Shown piece by piece: positions 1 to 7,351 of a stretch of DNA of 44,753 nucleotides (position 1 is its first letter; each line of letters begins with the position of its first letter). Source of the DNA: Clostridia bacterium (lineage in GTDB: Bacteria; Bacillota; Clostridia; Christensenellales; DUVY01); NCBI GenBank assembly GCA_026001225.1, contig BNZQ01000013.1:1-44753 (forward strand). The letters are read 5' to 3'. Under the pieces are notes generated by a model. The model was given only the letters and a program-made list of their open reading frames with translations. It did not search any database and had not been told where the DNA came from. The translations under genes and the position numbers were made by a program.

Positions 1-162
1 ACAAACTTCGTTTGTCCGCGACTCTCGGTTTCTCGGTTTGTGTGGCACAAATTGTTCTCTCGCGCTCTTTCAAAAAACTTTTACCAATTTATATATAAAA
101 CTTAAACTTTTTGAAAGGGGTGCGGGGGGGGGCTTTTTTATAAAAAAGTTTCCCCCGCAAAA
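1..162. repeat. Intergenic repeat A, copy 1 (cut by window edge)
   Basis: The first 99 bases match positions 978-1076 exactly. A looser part follows: a run like TTTTTGAAAGGGGTGCGGGGG, then a hairpin with GCGGGGG on the left, CTTTTTTATAAAAAAG in the middle and CCCCCGC on the right. The element lies just downstream of the ThuA-like gene on the minus strand, so the hairpin end could act as its terminator. The first 15 bases (ACAAAC-TTC-GTTTGT) form a small hairpin of their own. The repeat may extend beyond the window. Confidence 0.85.
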
Positions 163-168
163 TCCTTT

Positions 169-888
169 CTACAACTTCTCGACGCTGTCTTTGGCGTTCG
201 GGCAGTCAAACCTGTCGATCCGCGCGGCGGGGGCGGCCCAACGGGCGGCGTTGCACAGGATGCGTTTGACCTCGGTTTGAAAATAAACGGGGTACGTTTC
301 GTGGCCGGGTTGGAAATAGAACATCCTGCCGCGCCCGCGCCGGTAGGCCGCGCCGCTCCGAAACACGTTACCGCCCTTGAACCAACCGATAAAAACCAAC
401 TCGTCCGGTTCGGGAATGTCGAAGGGCTCGCCGTACATTTCCTCATGCTCGATCGTAAAGTGCGGCGGCAGGTCCGCGGCGATCGGGTGCGCGGGATTGA
501 CCGCCCAAACGATTTCCTTTTCCGCGGCCTCGCGCCATTGCAACGTACAGCTCGTGCCCGTTAAAGCGAGGAACGGCTTGGCAAGGTGCGCCGAATGCAG
601 GAAAATAACGCCCATGCCCCGCTGCACGTGCCCGACGACGCGCCGGACGGTTTCGTCGGACACCAAATGATGCTTGCCGTGACCCCACCAAAACAATACG
701 TCGGTTTCTTTTAGGATTTCTTCCGGCAATCCGTCGTCCTTTTCTGACAGGTACGCGCACCGGACTTGGAATTTTTCCTCGCGCAAAAACGCGGCGAGCT
801 GCTCCGCTATGCCGTTCGGATAAGCCTTACGCACGTCGGCGGCCTCCTCGTGAGGGAGATTTTCGTTCCATACGGTGATTTTCAGCAT
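169..888 (-). CDS. ThuA-like protein (trehalose utilisation family, glutamine-amidotransferase-like fold)
   Basis: 239 residues starting MLKITVWNENLPHEE; ATG at 888 follows an AAAGGAAT ribosome site, so it is preferred to an upstream in-frame start at 936. The family is recognised from the N-terminal strand, the segment DVLFWWGHGKHH, the stretch GMGVIFLHSAHLAKPF, and the C-terminal GRGRMFYFQPGHETYP. ThuA proteins belong to the class I glutamine-amidotransferase-like superfamily. They sit with Gfo/Idh/MocA dehydrogenases and sugar isomerases in disaccharide and keto-sugar pathways; their exact reaction is not firmly settled. Here it is the last of three minus-strand genes. The gap to the dehydrogenase gene (889-1112) is mostly repeat A, so co-transcription through it is uncertain. 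Cytoplasmic, no signal peptide. Confidence 0.85.
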   Translation of the reverse strand: MLKITVWNENLPHEEAADVRKAYPNGIAEQLAAFLREEKFQVRCAYLSEKDDGLPEEILKETDVLFWWGHGKHHLVSDETVRRVVGHVQRGMGVIFLHSAHLAKPFLALTGTSCTLQWREAAEKEIVWAVNPAHPIAADLPPHFTIEHEEMYGEPFDIPEPDELVFIGWFKGGNVFRSGAAYRRGRGRMFYFQPGHETYPVYFQTEVKRILCNAARWAAPAARIDRFDCPNAKDSVEKL

Positions 889-977
889 AGTCGATTCCTT
901 TTGCTTTATATTTTTTGTATTTCTGCGAGAGAACATTTTGAATCTTCGATTTCAAACCATCGTCGCCTCGGTCCTGT

Positions 978-1112
978 ACAAACTTCGTTTGTCCGCGACT
1001 CTCGGTTTCTCGGTTTGTGTGGCACAAATTGTTCTCTCGCGCTCTTTCAAAAAACTTTTACCAATTTATATATAAAGCCTAAATTTTTTGAAAGGGGTGC
1101 GGGGGAAGCTTT
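978..1112. repeat. Intergenic repeat A, copy 2
   Basis: Bases 978-1076 are identical to 1-99 of the window, 977 bases away. After that the copies diverge but keep TTTTTTGAAAGGGGTGCGGGGG and a GCTTTTTATAAA segment. The element abuts the stop codon of the dehydrogenase gene ending at 1113. A near-perfect inverted pair (CTTTCAAAAAA near 1045, TTTTTTGAAAG near 1085) can fold into a long stem. The two copies are in the same orientation, each behind a minus-strand gene. Confidence 0.88.
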
Positions 1113-2171
1113 TTATAAACCTTCGCAAATCACGGCGCGTTCCTCAAACGACCGTTTCGCGGCCTCCATGATCTTTAACACGCGCAGAACCTCGGCGTTT
1201 TTGACCTCCGACTGTTCGCGCCTCGCGCAAGCGGCCGCGAAGTTATTGTAAAAGCGGTCGTAATCGGTTTCAACGTCGGGCAAATCGTAGCCGGCGACCG
1301 CCGCGTCGGGCAGGTCGGCCATCGTTTTGGTAAAGCCGTTGCCCGCCGCGATCCCCTTGATCTCGCCGTCGTATTCCCGTTTGACCGCGATACGGCCGCG
1401 ACAGTCCCAATCGGTCACGGTCGCCGAACCCTTTTGCCCGTAAAGGAACCAACGCGGTTGGGGCAAATAGGAATCGGTCGTCACGGTGACATGCGCCGAC
1501 AAACCGTTTTTAAACGTCATCTCCAACTCGAAGCCGTCCTCGCACTCGTGGCCCTGACGATAGGAATAATCGCAATACAACCGACCGATCGGGGAGGAGG
1601 TCAGGCGGCAAAGCTGATCGATCAGGTGTACGCCCCAATCCAGCATCATGCCGCCGCCGTGCTTTTTCAGCTTTCGCCAGCCGCCCGGAATGCCGTTGCC
1701 GCCCGTTACGCGGGATTCGACCCGCAGTGCTTTTCCGAGGATTCCGCTGTCCATGACCCTGCGGACGGTGATAAAATCCTTGTCCCAACGGCGGTTTTGG
1801 TGAACCGTGAGCACGGTCTTGTGCTTTTCGGCCGCCGCGATCATGCCTTCGAACTCCGCGGATGTGTTCGCCGCGGGCTTTTCGCAGACGATATTCTTTC
1901 CCGCCGCCGCGAAAATGCCGACGTAAAACGGGTGCAGGTCGTTGGGCGTGGCGATCAGTACGGCGTCGACCGTTTTGTCCGCGCAGACCTCTTCATAGGA
2001 CGCGTAAGCCTTCAACCCGTTTTTACGCGCCGCTTCTCCGCGCGCGGGATCAATATCGTAAACGCCTTTTATCGTGTACAGAGAGTTGTTTTTGAGCCGT
2101 TCGGAGTGGTGACCGCCCATACCGCCGTACCCGACGATGACCAAACGAACCTTATCCGCCGTATCAACCAT
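1113..2171 (-). CDS. Gfo/Idh/MocA family NAD(P)-dependent oxidoreductase
   Basis: 352 residues, the usual family length. The N-terminal Rossmann motif reads VRLVIVGYGGMGGHH (residues 8-22), followed by DAVLIATPNDLHP and the family signature KNIVCEKPAANTSAEFEGM, whose EKP lysine is the usual catalytic or substrate-contact residue. GGGMMLDWGVHLIDQL matches the second signature with the conserved D and H. Members oxidise or epimerise sugars and inositols. The start overlaps the stop of the upstream isomerase by 8 bases, suggesting translational coupling. Downstream lies a ThuA-like gene. This trio fits a pathway where a sugar hydroxyl is oxidised, isomerised and cleaved; the substrate is not evident from sequence. 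Confidence 0.9.
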   Translation of the reverse strand: MVDTADKVRLVIVGYGGMGGHHSERLKNNSLYTIKGVYDIDPARGEAARKNGLKAYASYEEVCADKTVDAVLIATPNDLHPFYVGIFAAAGKNIVCEKPAANTSAEFEGMIAAAEKHKTVLTVHQNRRWDKDFITVRRVMDSGILGKALRVESRVTGGNGIPGGWRKLKKHGGGMMLDWGVHLIDQLCRLTSSPIGRLYCDYSYRQGHECEDGFELEMTFKNGLSAHVTVTTDSYLPQPRWFLYGQKGSATVTDWDCRGRIAVKREYDGEIKGIAAGNGFTKTMADLPDAAVAGYDLPDVETDYDRFYNNFAAACARREQSEVKNAEVLRVLKIMEAAKRSFEERAVICEGL

Positions 2172-2883
2172 GGATATACGCGACCGCCTTTTTCAAATAC
2201 TCCCGCCACGGAACCGCGATACCCTCAAATTCGATCACGACGTGGGGCAATTTCAATTTTTCGGCCAATTGGACGCAAGGCCTAATTTCGGATACGCCCT
2301 CGCCGAACGGGGGATTGGGCGCCTGTATGCCGTCTTTATTCAATTCCTTTAAATGGATCGTGAGTAAGCGCTTTTCATAGGGCTTTAAATAAGCCGTCGC
2401 GGATTTGCCCGCCGCCGCAAGCCAAAAGATATCCGGTTCGAATTGCAGGGCGGGCGCGGCCCGTAAAAGGTCGGCAATAGTATCCGCGCCGCCCTCGAAT
2501 TCGTGGGCGTGGTTGTGGTAACCGACCGCGATCCCGTGTTGTGCGTAGAATTCCGCTTCGGCGTTCAGCGCGGCCGCGGTCTTTTGTAAGTCGTTTTTCA
2601 AAGTTTCGGACGACAGCCACGGCACGACGAGCTGCCGGAAGCCGAGAGTTCCGCTCCACGTCAGGGTATGATCGGCGAGGGAGGCCATGCCGATATGACA
2701 ACCGAACGCGGTCAACCCGTGCTTGTCAAGCGCGGCCCGGTAAGCGGCGGGCGTCCAACCGTAAGCGTCCTCGACGGCCTCTACGCCGTCCGCGCCGGCG
2801 GCCCGTATGCCGGACAGGATCGCGTCTAAGCCTTCTTTTTGGATCTCTTCCCGCAGGGAATATAATTGCACCGATATTTTCAT
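2164..2883 (-). CDS. Sugar phosphate isomerase/epimerase (xylose-isomerase-like TIM barrel)
   Basis: 239 residues starting MKISVQLYSLREEIQKEG, the classic start of AP-endonuclease-2/IolE-type TIM barrels. Metal-site segments are visible: HIGMASLADH, IAVGYHNHAHEFEG (H and E ligands), LQFEPDIFWLAAAGK, LTIHLKELNKDG and the terminal HVVIEFEG. Family members isomerise or epimerise sugars, and several relatives act on keto-sugar glycosides. It is the first gene of the minus-strand set and overlaps the next gene by 8 bases. No ribosome site precedes the ATG; a TATACT -10 ends 7 bases before it, so its mRNA may be leaderless. Soluble and cytoplasmic. Confidence 0.88.
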   Translation of the reverse strand: MKISVQLYSLREEIQKEGLDAILSGIRAAGADGVEAVEDAYGWTPAAYRAALDKHGLTAFGCHIGMASLADHTLTWSGTLGFRQLVVPWLSSETLKNDLQKTAAALNAEAEFYAQHGIAVGYHNHAHEFEGGADTIADLLRAAPALQFEPDIFWLAAAGKSATAYLKPYEKRLLTIHLKELNKDGIQAPNPPFGEGVSEIRPCVQLAEKLKLPHVVIEFEGIAVPWREYLKKAVAYIHG

Positions 2884-2903
2884 AGCATACAGTATACGCT
2901 ATG
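2881..2903. promoter_or_regulatory. Operator-like palindrome over start codon and -10 of the sugar isomerase
   Basis: Outer arms CATAGC (2881-2886) and GCTATG (2898-2903) are perfect inverted repeats, with ATAC-A-GTAT between them. The element covers both the ATG (2883) and the minus-strand -10. It is a candidate binding site for a regulator, possibly the divergent AraC-type protein, although AraC proteins often prefer direct repeats. Confidence 0.45.
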
Positions 2904-2919
2904 AAAAGCCGAATGTGCG
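2891..2919 (-). promoter_or_regulatory. Promoter of the isomerase operon, weak -35, possibly leaderless
   Basis: On the minus strand TATACT (2896-2891) is followed by 7 bases and the ATG at 2883. The hexamer 17 bases upstream of the -10 (CGCACA) is a poor -35, which would suit an activated promoter. Confidence 0.4.
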
Positions 2920-2960
2920 CCACGGTTTCATTTCTTTTAGACAAAAGTTGCGATTTTTAG

Positions 2961-2989
2961 TTGTGCAAACGGTTTATATGTGTTATTAT
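2961..2989 (+). promoter_or_regulatory. Probable promoter of the AraC-type regulator gene
   Basis: TTGTGC (2961-2966), a 17-base spacer and TATTAT (2984-2989). Repeat B lies between it and the gene, so the leader RNA would carry the repeat B hairpin. Confidence 0.5.
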
Positions 2990-2996
2990 TTATTCT

Positions 2997-3099
2997 ACGG
3001 GCTTTTTTCTTTGAGCAAGAGGGTCAAGGTCAGCCTATAAGAAGAAAACCGCCCGTCTGAAAAAGAAAAAGCGGATAGAGTACAAAGACAAAAGCCCGT
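2997..3099. repeat. Repeat B, copy 1: ~103-bp element with 10-bp terminal inverted repeats
   Basis: Begins ACGGGCTTTT and ends AAAAGCCCGT, perfect inverted termini. An inner hairpin pairs GGGC-TT-TTTTCTT with AAGAAAA-CC-GCCC. A second copy is at 10233-10336 and a partial one near 16031-16063. The copies agree at the ends and in the A-rich part and differ mainly in the loop (about 3020-3040). It lies in the 5' leader of the AraC-type gene. No coding potential. Confidence 0.8.
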
Positions 3100-3143
3100 C
3101 CGTATAAAGTTAAAGTTTTTCTCGCAAAAAAGCAAAATAAAAA

Positions 3144-3962
3144 ATGAAAAGATTCAGTGAAACCGCCCTCTATGAATTTAACCGCGAGATCAACCCCGCG
3201 CAGATCGCCTTTATGCGCGCCGAAGATCCGAGGCCGCATTTTCACCACCAAATGGAAATCCTGTACGTCGCGGAGGGAACCGTGACGGTCGCGGTCAACG
3301 GGGAGGAAGCCGTGCTCGGGCCGGGGGGTTTGTGCGTGTCGGACAGCTATGACGCGCACGCGTATGCGCACGGGGAGGGCGCTAAAAGCTATGTGATCAT
3401 CGTACCCAAAAGCTACGTCGCCGAATACGGCGCGCTGACCAGAAATAAAATCCTCGCGGGGCATTTTTGTCAAAGCGCGGAGGCCGCCGCCGCATTGGAG
3501 CCGCTGTTCGCCTTGCTTTCGGAGTCCTTTGACGGGAGGGGCGGTCGGGGCGAGTTGTACCGCAAAGGCTTGGTCGCGGGGGTTTTGGGCGTCATTTTGG
3601 AGTACTTCCCCTATCAAAAGAGCGCGCAAGCCGATAAATTACAAGGGATCCGCGATATTTTGAGCTATATCCACGGGCATTTGGACGGGGAGATCGGGTT
3701 GAAGGCTTTAGCCAAACGGTTCGGCTACACGCCCACGCATTTTTCGCATCTGTTTAACGCCTCGACGGGCTTTCATCTGCGCGAGTTCGTCAACACCCTG
3801 CGCGCCCAACGCGCCGCCGCCCGTTTAAAAGCGGGCGACCCCGTTCTGTCGGTCGCCCTCGATTGCGGCTTTTCCAACGTCCGCACGTTTTACCGCGCGT
3901 TTACCGCCCTGTACGGCGTCACGCCCCGCAAATACAGCGTCGCCGCGCAGAATAAGGCATAG
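3144..3962 (+). CDS. AraC family transcriptional regulator with N-terminal cupin
   Basis: 272 residues. Residues about 20-100 form a cupin sensor domain (HFHHQMEILYVAEGTVTVAVNG, then a GGLCVSDSYDAHAYAH segment). Residues about 165-265 hold two helix-turn-helix motifs: LKALAKRFGYTPTHFSHLF, and VLSVALDCGFSNVRTFYRAF followed by YGVTPRKYS, the standard AraC/XylS signature. Likely a sugar-responsive activator. It is divergent from the isomerase/dehydrogenase/ThuA genes, whose promoter has a weak -35, so it is the obvious candidate to activate them (inference). No clear ribosome site precedes the ATG. The DUF1905 gene follows after 11 bases. Confidence 0.93.
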   Translation: MKRFSETALYEFNREINPAQIAFMRAEDPRPHFHHQMEILYVAEGTVTVAVNGEEAVLGPGGLCVSDSYDAHAYAHGEGAKSYVIIVPKSYVAEYGALTRNKILAGHFCQSAEAAAALEPLFALLSESFDGRGGRGELYRKGLVAGVLGVILEYFPYQKSAQADKLQGIRDILSYIHGHLDGEIGLKALAKRFGYTPTHFSHLFNASTGFHLREFVNTLRAQRAAARLKAGDPVLSVALDCGFSNVRTFYRAFTALYGVTPRKYSVAAQNKA

Positions 3963-3973
3963 AGGTCTTTCGC

Positions 3974-4258
3974 ATGGAGAGTTATGAATTCCAGGGTATT
4001 GTCGAATTGTTTCCGCAGGACAAGGGTTGGCATTTTGTCAGAGTTCCCGACGCGTTAAGCGAACCGTTCAAACGCTTGGAGGACAGAGGATTAATCGCTG
4101 TCACGGCGTTTGTCGGGAGCTCCGCTTGGAATACCTCTCAACTTCCGATGGGCGACGGTTCGCACTTTATCGCTTTACCCGCAACGGTCAGAAGCAAGGA
4201 GAAGATTCATCTCGGAGACACCGTTAAGGTCATGTTCAGGATCAGGGAGAGGCGTTGA
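3974..4258 (+). CDS. DUF1905 domain protein
   Basis: 94 residues covering a single DUF1905 domain: a GWHFVRVPDALSEPF strand pair, a central VTAFVGSSAWNTSQLPMGDG segment, and a C-terminal GDTVKVMFRIRERR. The domain is a small beta barrel often fused to or next to YdeI/OmpD-associated-like proteins; function unknown. The gap to the AraC-type gene is only 11 bases, so the two are probably co-transcribed. The next gene has its own promoter. Confidence 0.8.
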   Translation: MESYEFQGIVELFPQDKGWHFVRVPDALSEPFKRLEDRGLIAVTAFVGSSAWNTSQLPMGDGSHFIALPATVRSKEKIHLGDTVKVMFRIRERR

Positions 4259-4282
4259 CTGATACGGACGGAAAAAAATGAA

Positions 4283-4311
4283 TTGCCTCTTCGGGTTTTT
4301 TATGGTAAAAT
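4283..4311 (+). promoter_or_regulatory. Leaderless-type promoter of the SDR gene
   Basis: TTGCCT (4283-4288), a 17-base spacer ending in TATGG, then TAAAAT (4306-4311). The ATG at 4319 starts 7 bases after the -10, so transcription should begin at or within a base or two of the start codon. No ribosome site is present. Confidence 0.65.
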
Positions 4312-4318
4312 AACTCTC

Positions 4319-5107
4319 ATGAAAGTCGCACGATTCAAGGAAAGATACGGGCCGTATGCGTTGATCGCCGGAGGCTCCGAGGGATTGGGCTTCGCTTTTG
4401 CCGAGGCGGCCGCGCGGCGGGGATTGAACTTGGTTTTATTGGCGCGCAAAAAAGAACGGTTGGAATCGGCGGCGGCCACGCTTCGGGAAACCTATAAAAT
4501 CGACGTCGTTTCCATTGCGGCGGATCTGGCGGATTATGAAAATGTGAAAGAAACGGTGGCCGCTCTTCAAGTTTCAATCGGCTTGCTTGTTTACAACGCC
4601 GCGTTTGCTCCGATCGGTTTATTCGAAAATACAAGCGAGGAGCAGCTGGCTCTCGCCGCCGCCGTCAATGTAAAAACGCCGCTGTTATTGACAAAGCTTT
4701 TATCCGCGGCGATGATACGGCAAAAACGGGGAGGCATTGTGCTGATGTCGTCTCTTGCGGGCGCGCAGGGCGGCCCAAAGCTTGCGGCTTACGCGGCGAC
4801 AAAGGCCTTTAACGCCATTTTAGCCGAAGGTCTGTGGGAAGAACTCAAACCGCACGGGATCGACGTGCTGGCCTGCTGCGCCGGCGCGATTCTCACTCCC
4901 GGCTATCGGCAAGCCGAAAAGACGAAACCGGCGCCCGGAACGTTGGACGCCCGCGAGGTCGCGGAACGAACGTTAAAGGCGTTGGGAAGAAAGCCGATGA
5001 TCGTGCCGGGAGCCGTCAATAAGCTCGGCCGATTTATACTGACGCGGGTATTGAGCAGAAAAGCCGCGATTAACCTGATGTCGAAAAACACGAGAGGTTT
5101 ATCATGA
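4319..5107 (+). CDS. Short-chain dehydrogenase/reductase (SDR)
   Basis: 262 residues starting MKVARFKERYGPYALIAGG. Nucleotide-binding motif AGGSEGLG at residues 17-24, NAAFAP in the NNAG position near residue 93, catalytic S144/S145, Y158 and K162 (YAATK). Classical SDR length. An in-frame TTG at 4283 would add 12 residues but is part of the promoter's -35, so the ATG at 4319 is chosen. The stop overlaps the start of the ERG4/ERG24-like gene (ATGA, 5104-5107), so the two are coupled. With a sterol-reductase-like partner the pair may reduce a lipid or isoprenoid; the substrate is unknown. Confidence 0.9.
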   Translation: MKVARFKERYGPYALIAGGSEGLGFAFAEAAARRGLNLVLLARKKERLESAAATLRETYKIDVVSIAADLADYENVKETVAALQVSIGLLVYNAAFAPIGLFENTSEEQLALAAAVNVKTPLLLTKLLSAAMIRQKRGGIVLMSSLAGAQGGPKLAAYAATKAFNAILAEGLWEELKPHGIDVLACCAGAILTPGYRQAEKTKPAPGTLDAREVAERTLKALGRKPMIVPGAVNKLGRFILTRVLSRKAAINLMSKNTRGLS

Positions 5108-6180
5108 GAATATTTTTGGGGTTGATCACCCCGTTCGCCGTATATATCGTTATCACTCTTTTACATATCGTCATTCCCGTTAAAAGAATAAGAGGATACG
5201 TTAAAAATGAAAGAACGGGCGAAGTGATGAATTACAGAATCAACGGAAAATTTGTTCTTTTGGCCAGTATTCTCCTTTGGTTTCTGCTCGGATTTTTCAA
5301 TATAGTACCCTACGTATGGTTGTATGAAACGCGATGGTTAGGCTTGATCGGCGCATGCGTTATCGGCTTGGCCTTTTCTTTTTACATTGTTTGCAAGCAC
5401 CCGTCCGCCGGTAAATCGTTTCTTGCCGATTTGTGGTTCGGCAGAGTGAAAGACGCGCGGCTCAAAGACGGCCTGATCGACGCGAAGCTGTGGTTTTATT
5501 TAATCGGCGCCGTTATGCTTCAATTGAACGTTCTCTCCGCCGCGGCGTACCACATAACGAACGTCGAACCTATAAACTACGGTTTTATTCTCTGCTGCGC
5601 GATGCTGACATGGTTTTGCTTCGATTATTTGGCGTTTGAAAAAATCCATTTATGGACGTATGATTTTATTGCCGAGCGCGTCGGCTTCAAATTGGGCTTC
5701 GGCTGTCTTGCGTTTTACCCGTATTTCTACTGCGTGGCGCTTTGGTTTACCGCCCATCGCCCCGATCCCGGTTTTCCGACGTGGCTTACGATCCTCTTCG
5801 GCGCGCTCTTTCTCTGCGGCTGGGCGCTTACCCGCGGCGCGAATATGCAGAAATATTTCTTTAAAACCGCGCCCGATAAAAAATTCCTTTGGATAAAACC
5901 CGAAGTCATCGGCGACGGCACGCACAGTCTGCTGGTCAACGGTTATTGGGGTGCAAGCCGTCACATCAACTATCTCGGAGAGATTATACAGGCCTTGGCC
6001 ATAGCCCTTGCCGTCGGCTTCCCCGGCGTTTGGCCGGTGTGGTTGTATCCGGCTTATTATATAGCTCTTTTGTTTACCCGTCAGGCCGACGACGATAAAA
6101 TTTGCAAGGCAAAATACGGAGAGCTTTGGGATCAATACACGCAGAAAGTGAAGTACAGGATTATTCCTTTTATCTATTGA
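5104..6180 (+). CDS. ERG4/ERG24 sterol-reductase-family integral membrane protein
   Basis: 358 residues with about 9-10 hydrophobic segments. The C-terminal third carries the family signature of eukaryotic C-14 and C-24(28) sterol reductases: LLVNGYWGASRHINYLGE near residues 280-297, then RQADDDKICKAKYGELWDQY and a final KVKYRIIPFIY. These motifs match the NADPH-site region of the family, which also resembles isoprenylcysteine methyltransferase-type proteins. It is translationally coupled to the SDR gene upstream. Bacterial homologues are known, but no sterol-forming gene (squalene epoxidase or oxidosqualene cyclase) is in this window, and an anaerobe could not make sterols by the oxygen-dependent route. 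It may act on another membrane lipid or on host sterols (inference). Confidence 0.82.
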   Translation: MRIFLGLITPFAVYIVITLLHIVIPVKRIRGYVKNERTGEVMNYRINGKFVLLASILLWFLLGFFNIVPYVWLYETRWLGLIGACVIGLAFSFYIVCKHPSAGKSFLADLWFGRVKDARLKDGLIDAKLWFYLIGAVMLQLNVLSAAAYHITNVEPINYGFILCCAMLTWFCFDYLAFEKIHLWTYDFIAERVGFKLGFGCLAFYPYFYCVALWFTAHRPDPGFPTWLTILFGALFLCGWALTRGANMQKYFFKTAPDKKFLWIKPEVIGDGTHSLLVNGYWGASRHINYLGEIIQALAIALAVGFPGVWPVWLYPAYYIALLFTRQADDDKICKAKYGELWDQYTQKVKYRIIPFIY

Positions 6181-6291
6181 ACGGGCAGGATAACAAGTAG
6201 GCGAAGCCGCATCCGCCATGAAAAGGCCCGACCCTACGGCGGCGCGGGTATAAATAAAAAGAGAACAAATATCGAAGGAAGGACGGAACGA
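6181..6291. other. Gap with a decayed repeat C-like stretch and a ribosome site
   Basis: The segment GGCCCGACCCTACGGCGGCG near 6227-6246 resembles the end of the tandem repeat at 43296-43448. GAAGGAAGGACGGAACGA then leads into the TTG start at 6292. No independent promoter is obvious. Confidence 0.35.
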
Positions 6292-7260
6292 TTGAAAATA
6301 GTCGTGTTGGACGGATACACGCTCAATCCGGGCGATTTGAGCTGGGACGCGCTGAAAGCGCAGGGGACGGTGACGGTCTATGACCGCACGCCTTCGGAGA
6401 AAGCCGTCGAACGGGCGGCCGGTTGCGAAATCGTGATCACCAACAAGACGCCGATCACGAAAGAAGTCATCGACGCGTTGCCCGCCTTGCGGTATATCGG
6501 CGTGCTGGCGACGGGATACAATGTGGTCGATTACGAGTACGCCGGCCGCAAAAAGATACCCGTGACCAACATTCCGGCCTACGGTACCGCGTCGGTCGCG
6601 CAGCTTGTTTTTGCCTTGCTTTTGGAATTATGCCACCGCGCCGGCGAACACAGCCGCTCCGTGCTGTCGGGGCAATGGGGGAAAAGCGCGGATTTTTGTT
6701 ATTGGAATTTCCCGCAGGTCGAGCTGGCCGGCAAGACGATGGGAATCGTGGGCTTGGGCAGGATCGGATCGCAGACCGCTGAAATCGCGCGAGCTTTCGG
6801 CATGAAGGTGATCGCCTGCGGGAAAAGCCCGAAGCCGCTTGCGCCGGACGCGAGGATCGGGCGGCGGACGATCGATGAGGTTTTTGCCGCCGCCGACGTC
6901 GTAAGCCTGCATTGTCCGCTGTTTCCCGACACGCAGGGCATCGTCAATTTGCAAAACTTAAAGCGAATGAAACCGACGGCCTTTTTGATCAACACGTCGC
7001 GGGGCGGACTGGTCGTCGAAGCCGATTTGGCATATGCGTTGAACACCGGTATGATCGCGGGCGCGGGGCTGGACGTGCTGTCCTCCGAGCCGCCGAAGCC
7101 GGACAATCCGCTTTTAACGGCCAAAAATTGCGTGATTACGCCGCATATCGCGTGGGCGACGCGCGAGGCGCGGACGCGCCTGATGGACATCGCCGTCGGC
7201 AACGTGAAGGCGTTTTTGGCCGGAAAGCCCGTCAACGTCGTTCAGGGAGTGGCCAAATAG
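6292..7260 (+). CDS. D-2-hydroxyacid dehydrogenase (glycerate dehydrogenase/hydroxypyruvate reductase-like)
   Basis: 322 residues from a TTG start preceded by AAGGAAGGACGG. NAD-binding motif GIVGLGRIGS at residues 151-160. The catalytic triad of the family is present: R237 (NTSRGG), E266 (DVLSSEPP) and H285 (TPHIAWAT). NAD(P)-dependent interconversion of a 2-keto and a D-2-hydroxy acid; glycerate/hydroxypyruvate is the likeliest pair by overall resemblance, but specificity is a guess. The last codons form the left arm of a 12-bp hairpin that may end transcription. Confidence 0.9.
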   Translation: MKIVVLDGYTLNPGDLSWDALKAQGTVTVYDRTPSEKAVERAAGCEIVITNKTPITKEVIDALPALRYIGVLATGYNVVDYEYAGRKKIPVTNIPAYGTASVAQLVFALLLELCHRAGEHSRSVLSGQWGKSADFCYWNFPQVELAGKTMGIVGLGRIGSQTAEIARAFGMKVIACGKSPKPLAPDARIGRRTIDEVFAAADVVSLHCPLFPDTQGIVNLQNLKRMKPTAFLINTSRGGLVVEADLAYALNTGMIAGAGLDVLSSEPPKPDNPLLTAKNCVITPHIAWATREARTRLMDIAVGNVKAFLAGKPVNVVQGVAK

Positions 7261-7298
7261 CGCTGTTGTCCGTCTGAACAGCACTCTTTGGCCACTCC
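7246..7298 (+). terminator. Nested hairpin overlapping the stop codon
   Basis: GGAGTGGCCAAA (7246-7257) and TTTGGCCACTCC (7287-7298) are perfect 12-base inverted repeats. Between them GCTGTT and AACAGC form a second small stem. No long T run follows, so it may be a weak terminator or an mRNA-stabilising structure. Confidence 0.55.
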
Positions 7299-7351
7299 GA
7301 TAAATAGTGCGGATTAGTTGCTTCCGTTGTTAAAAAGTATTGACAAATCTG

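Noticed and set aside
1434..2285. Long plus-strand open frame opposite the Gfo/Idh/MocA gene
   Set aside because: It is the shadow of a clear dehydrogenase gene, with arginine/valine-rich low-likelihood protein and no ribosome site.
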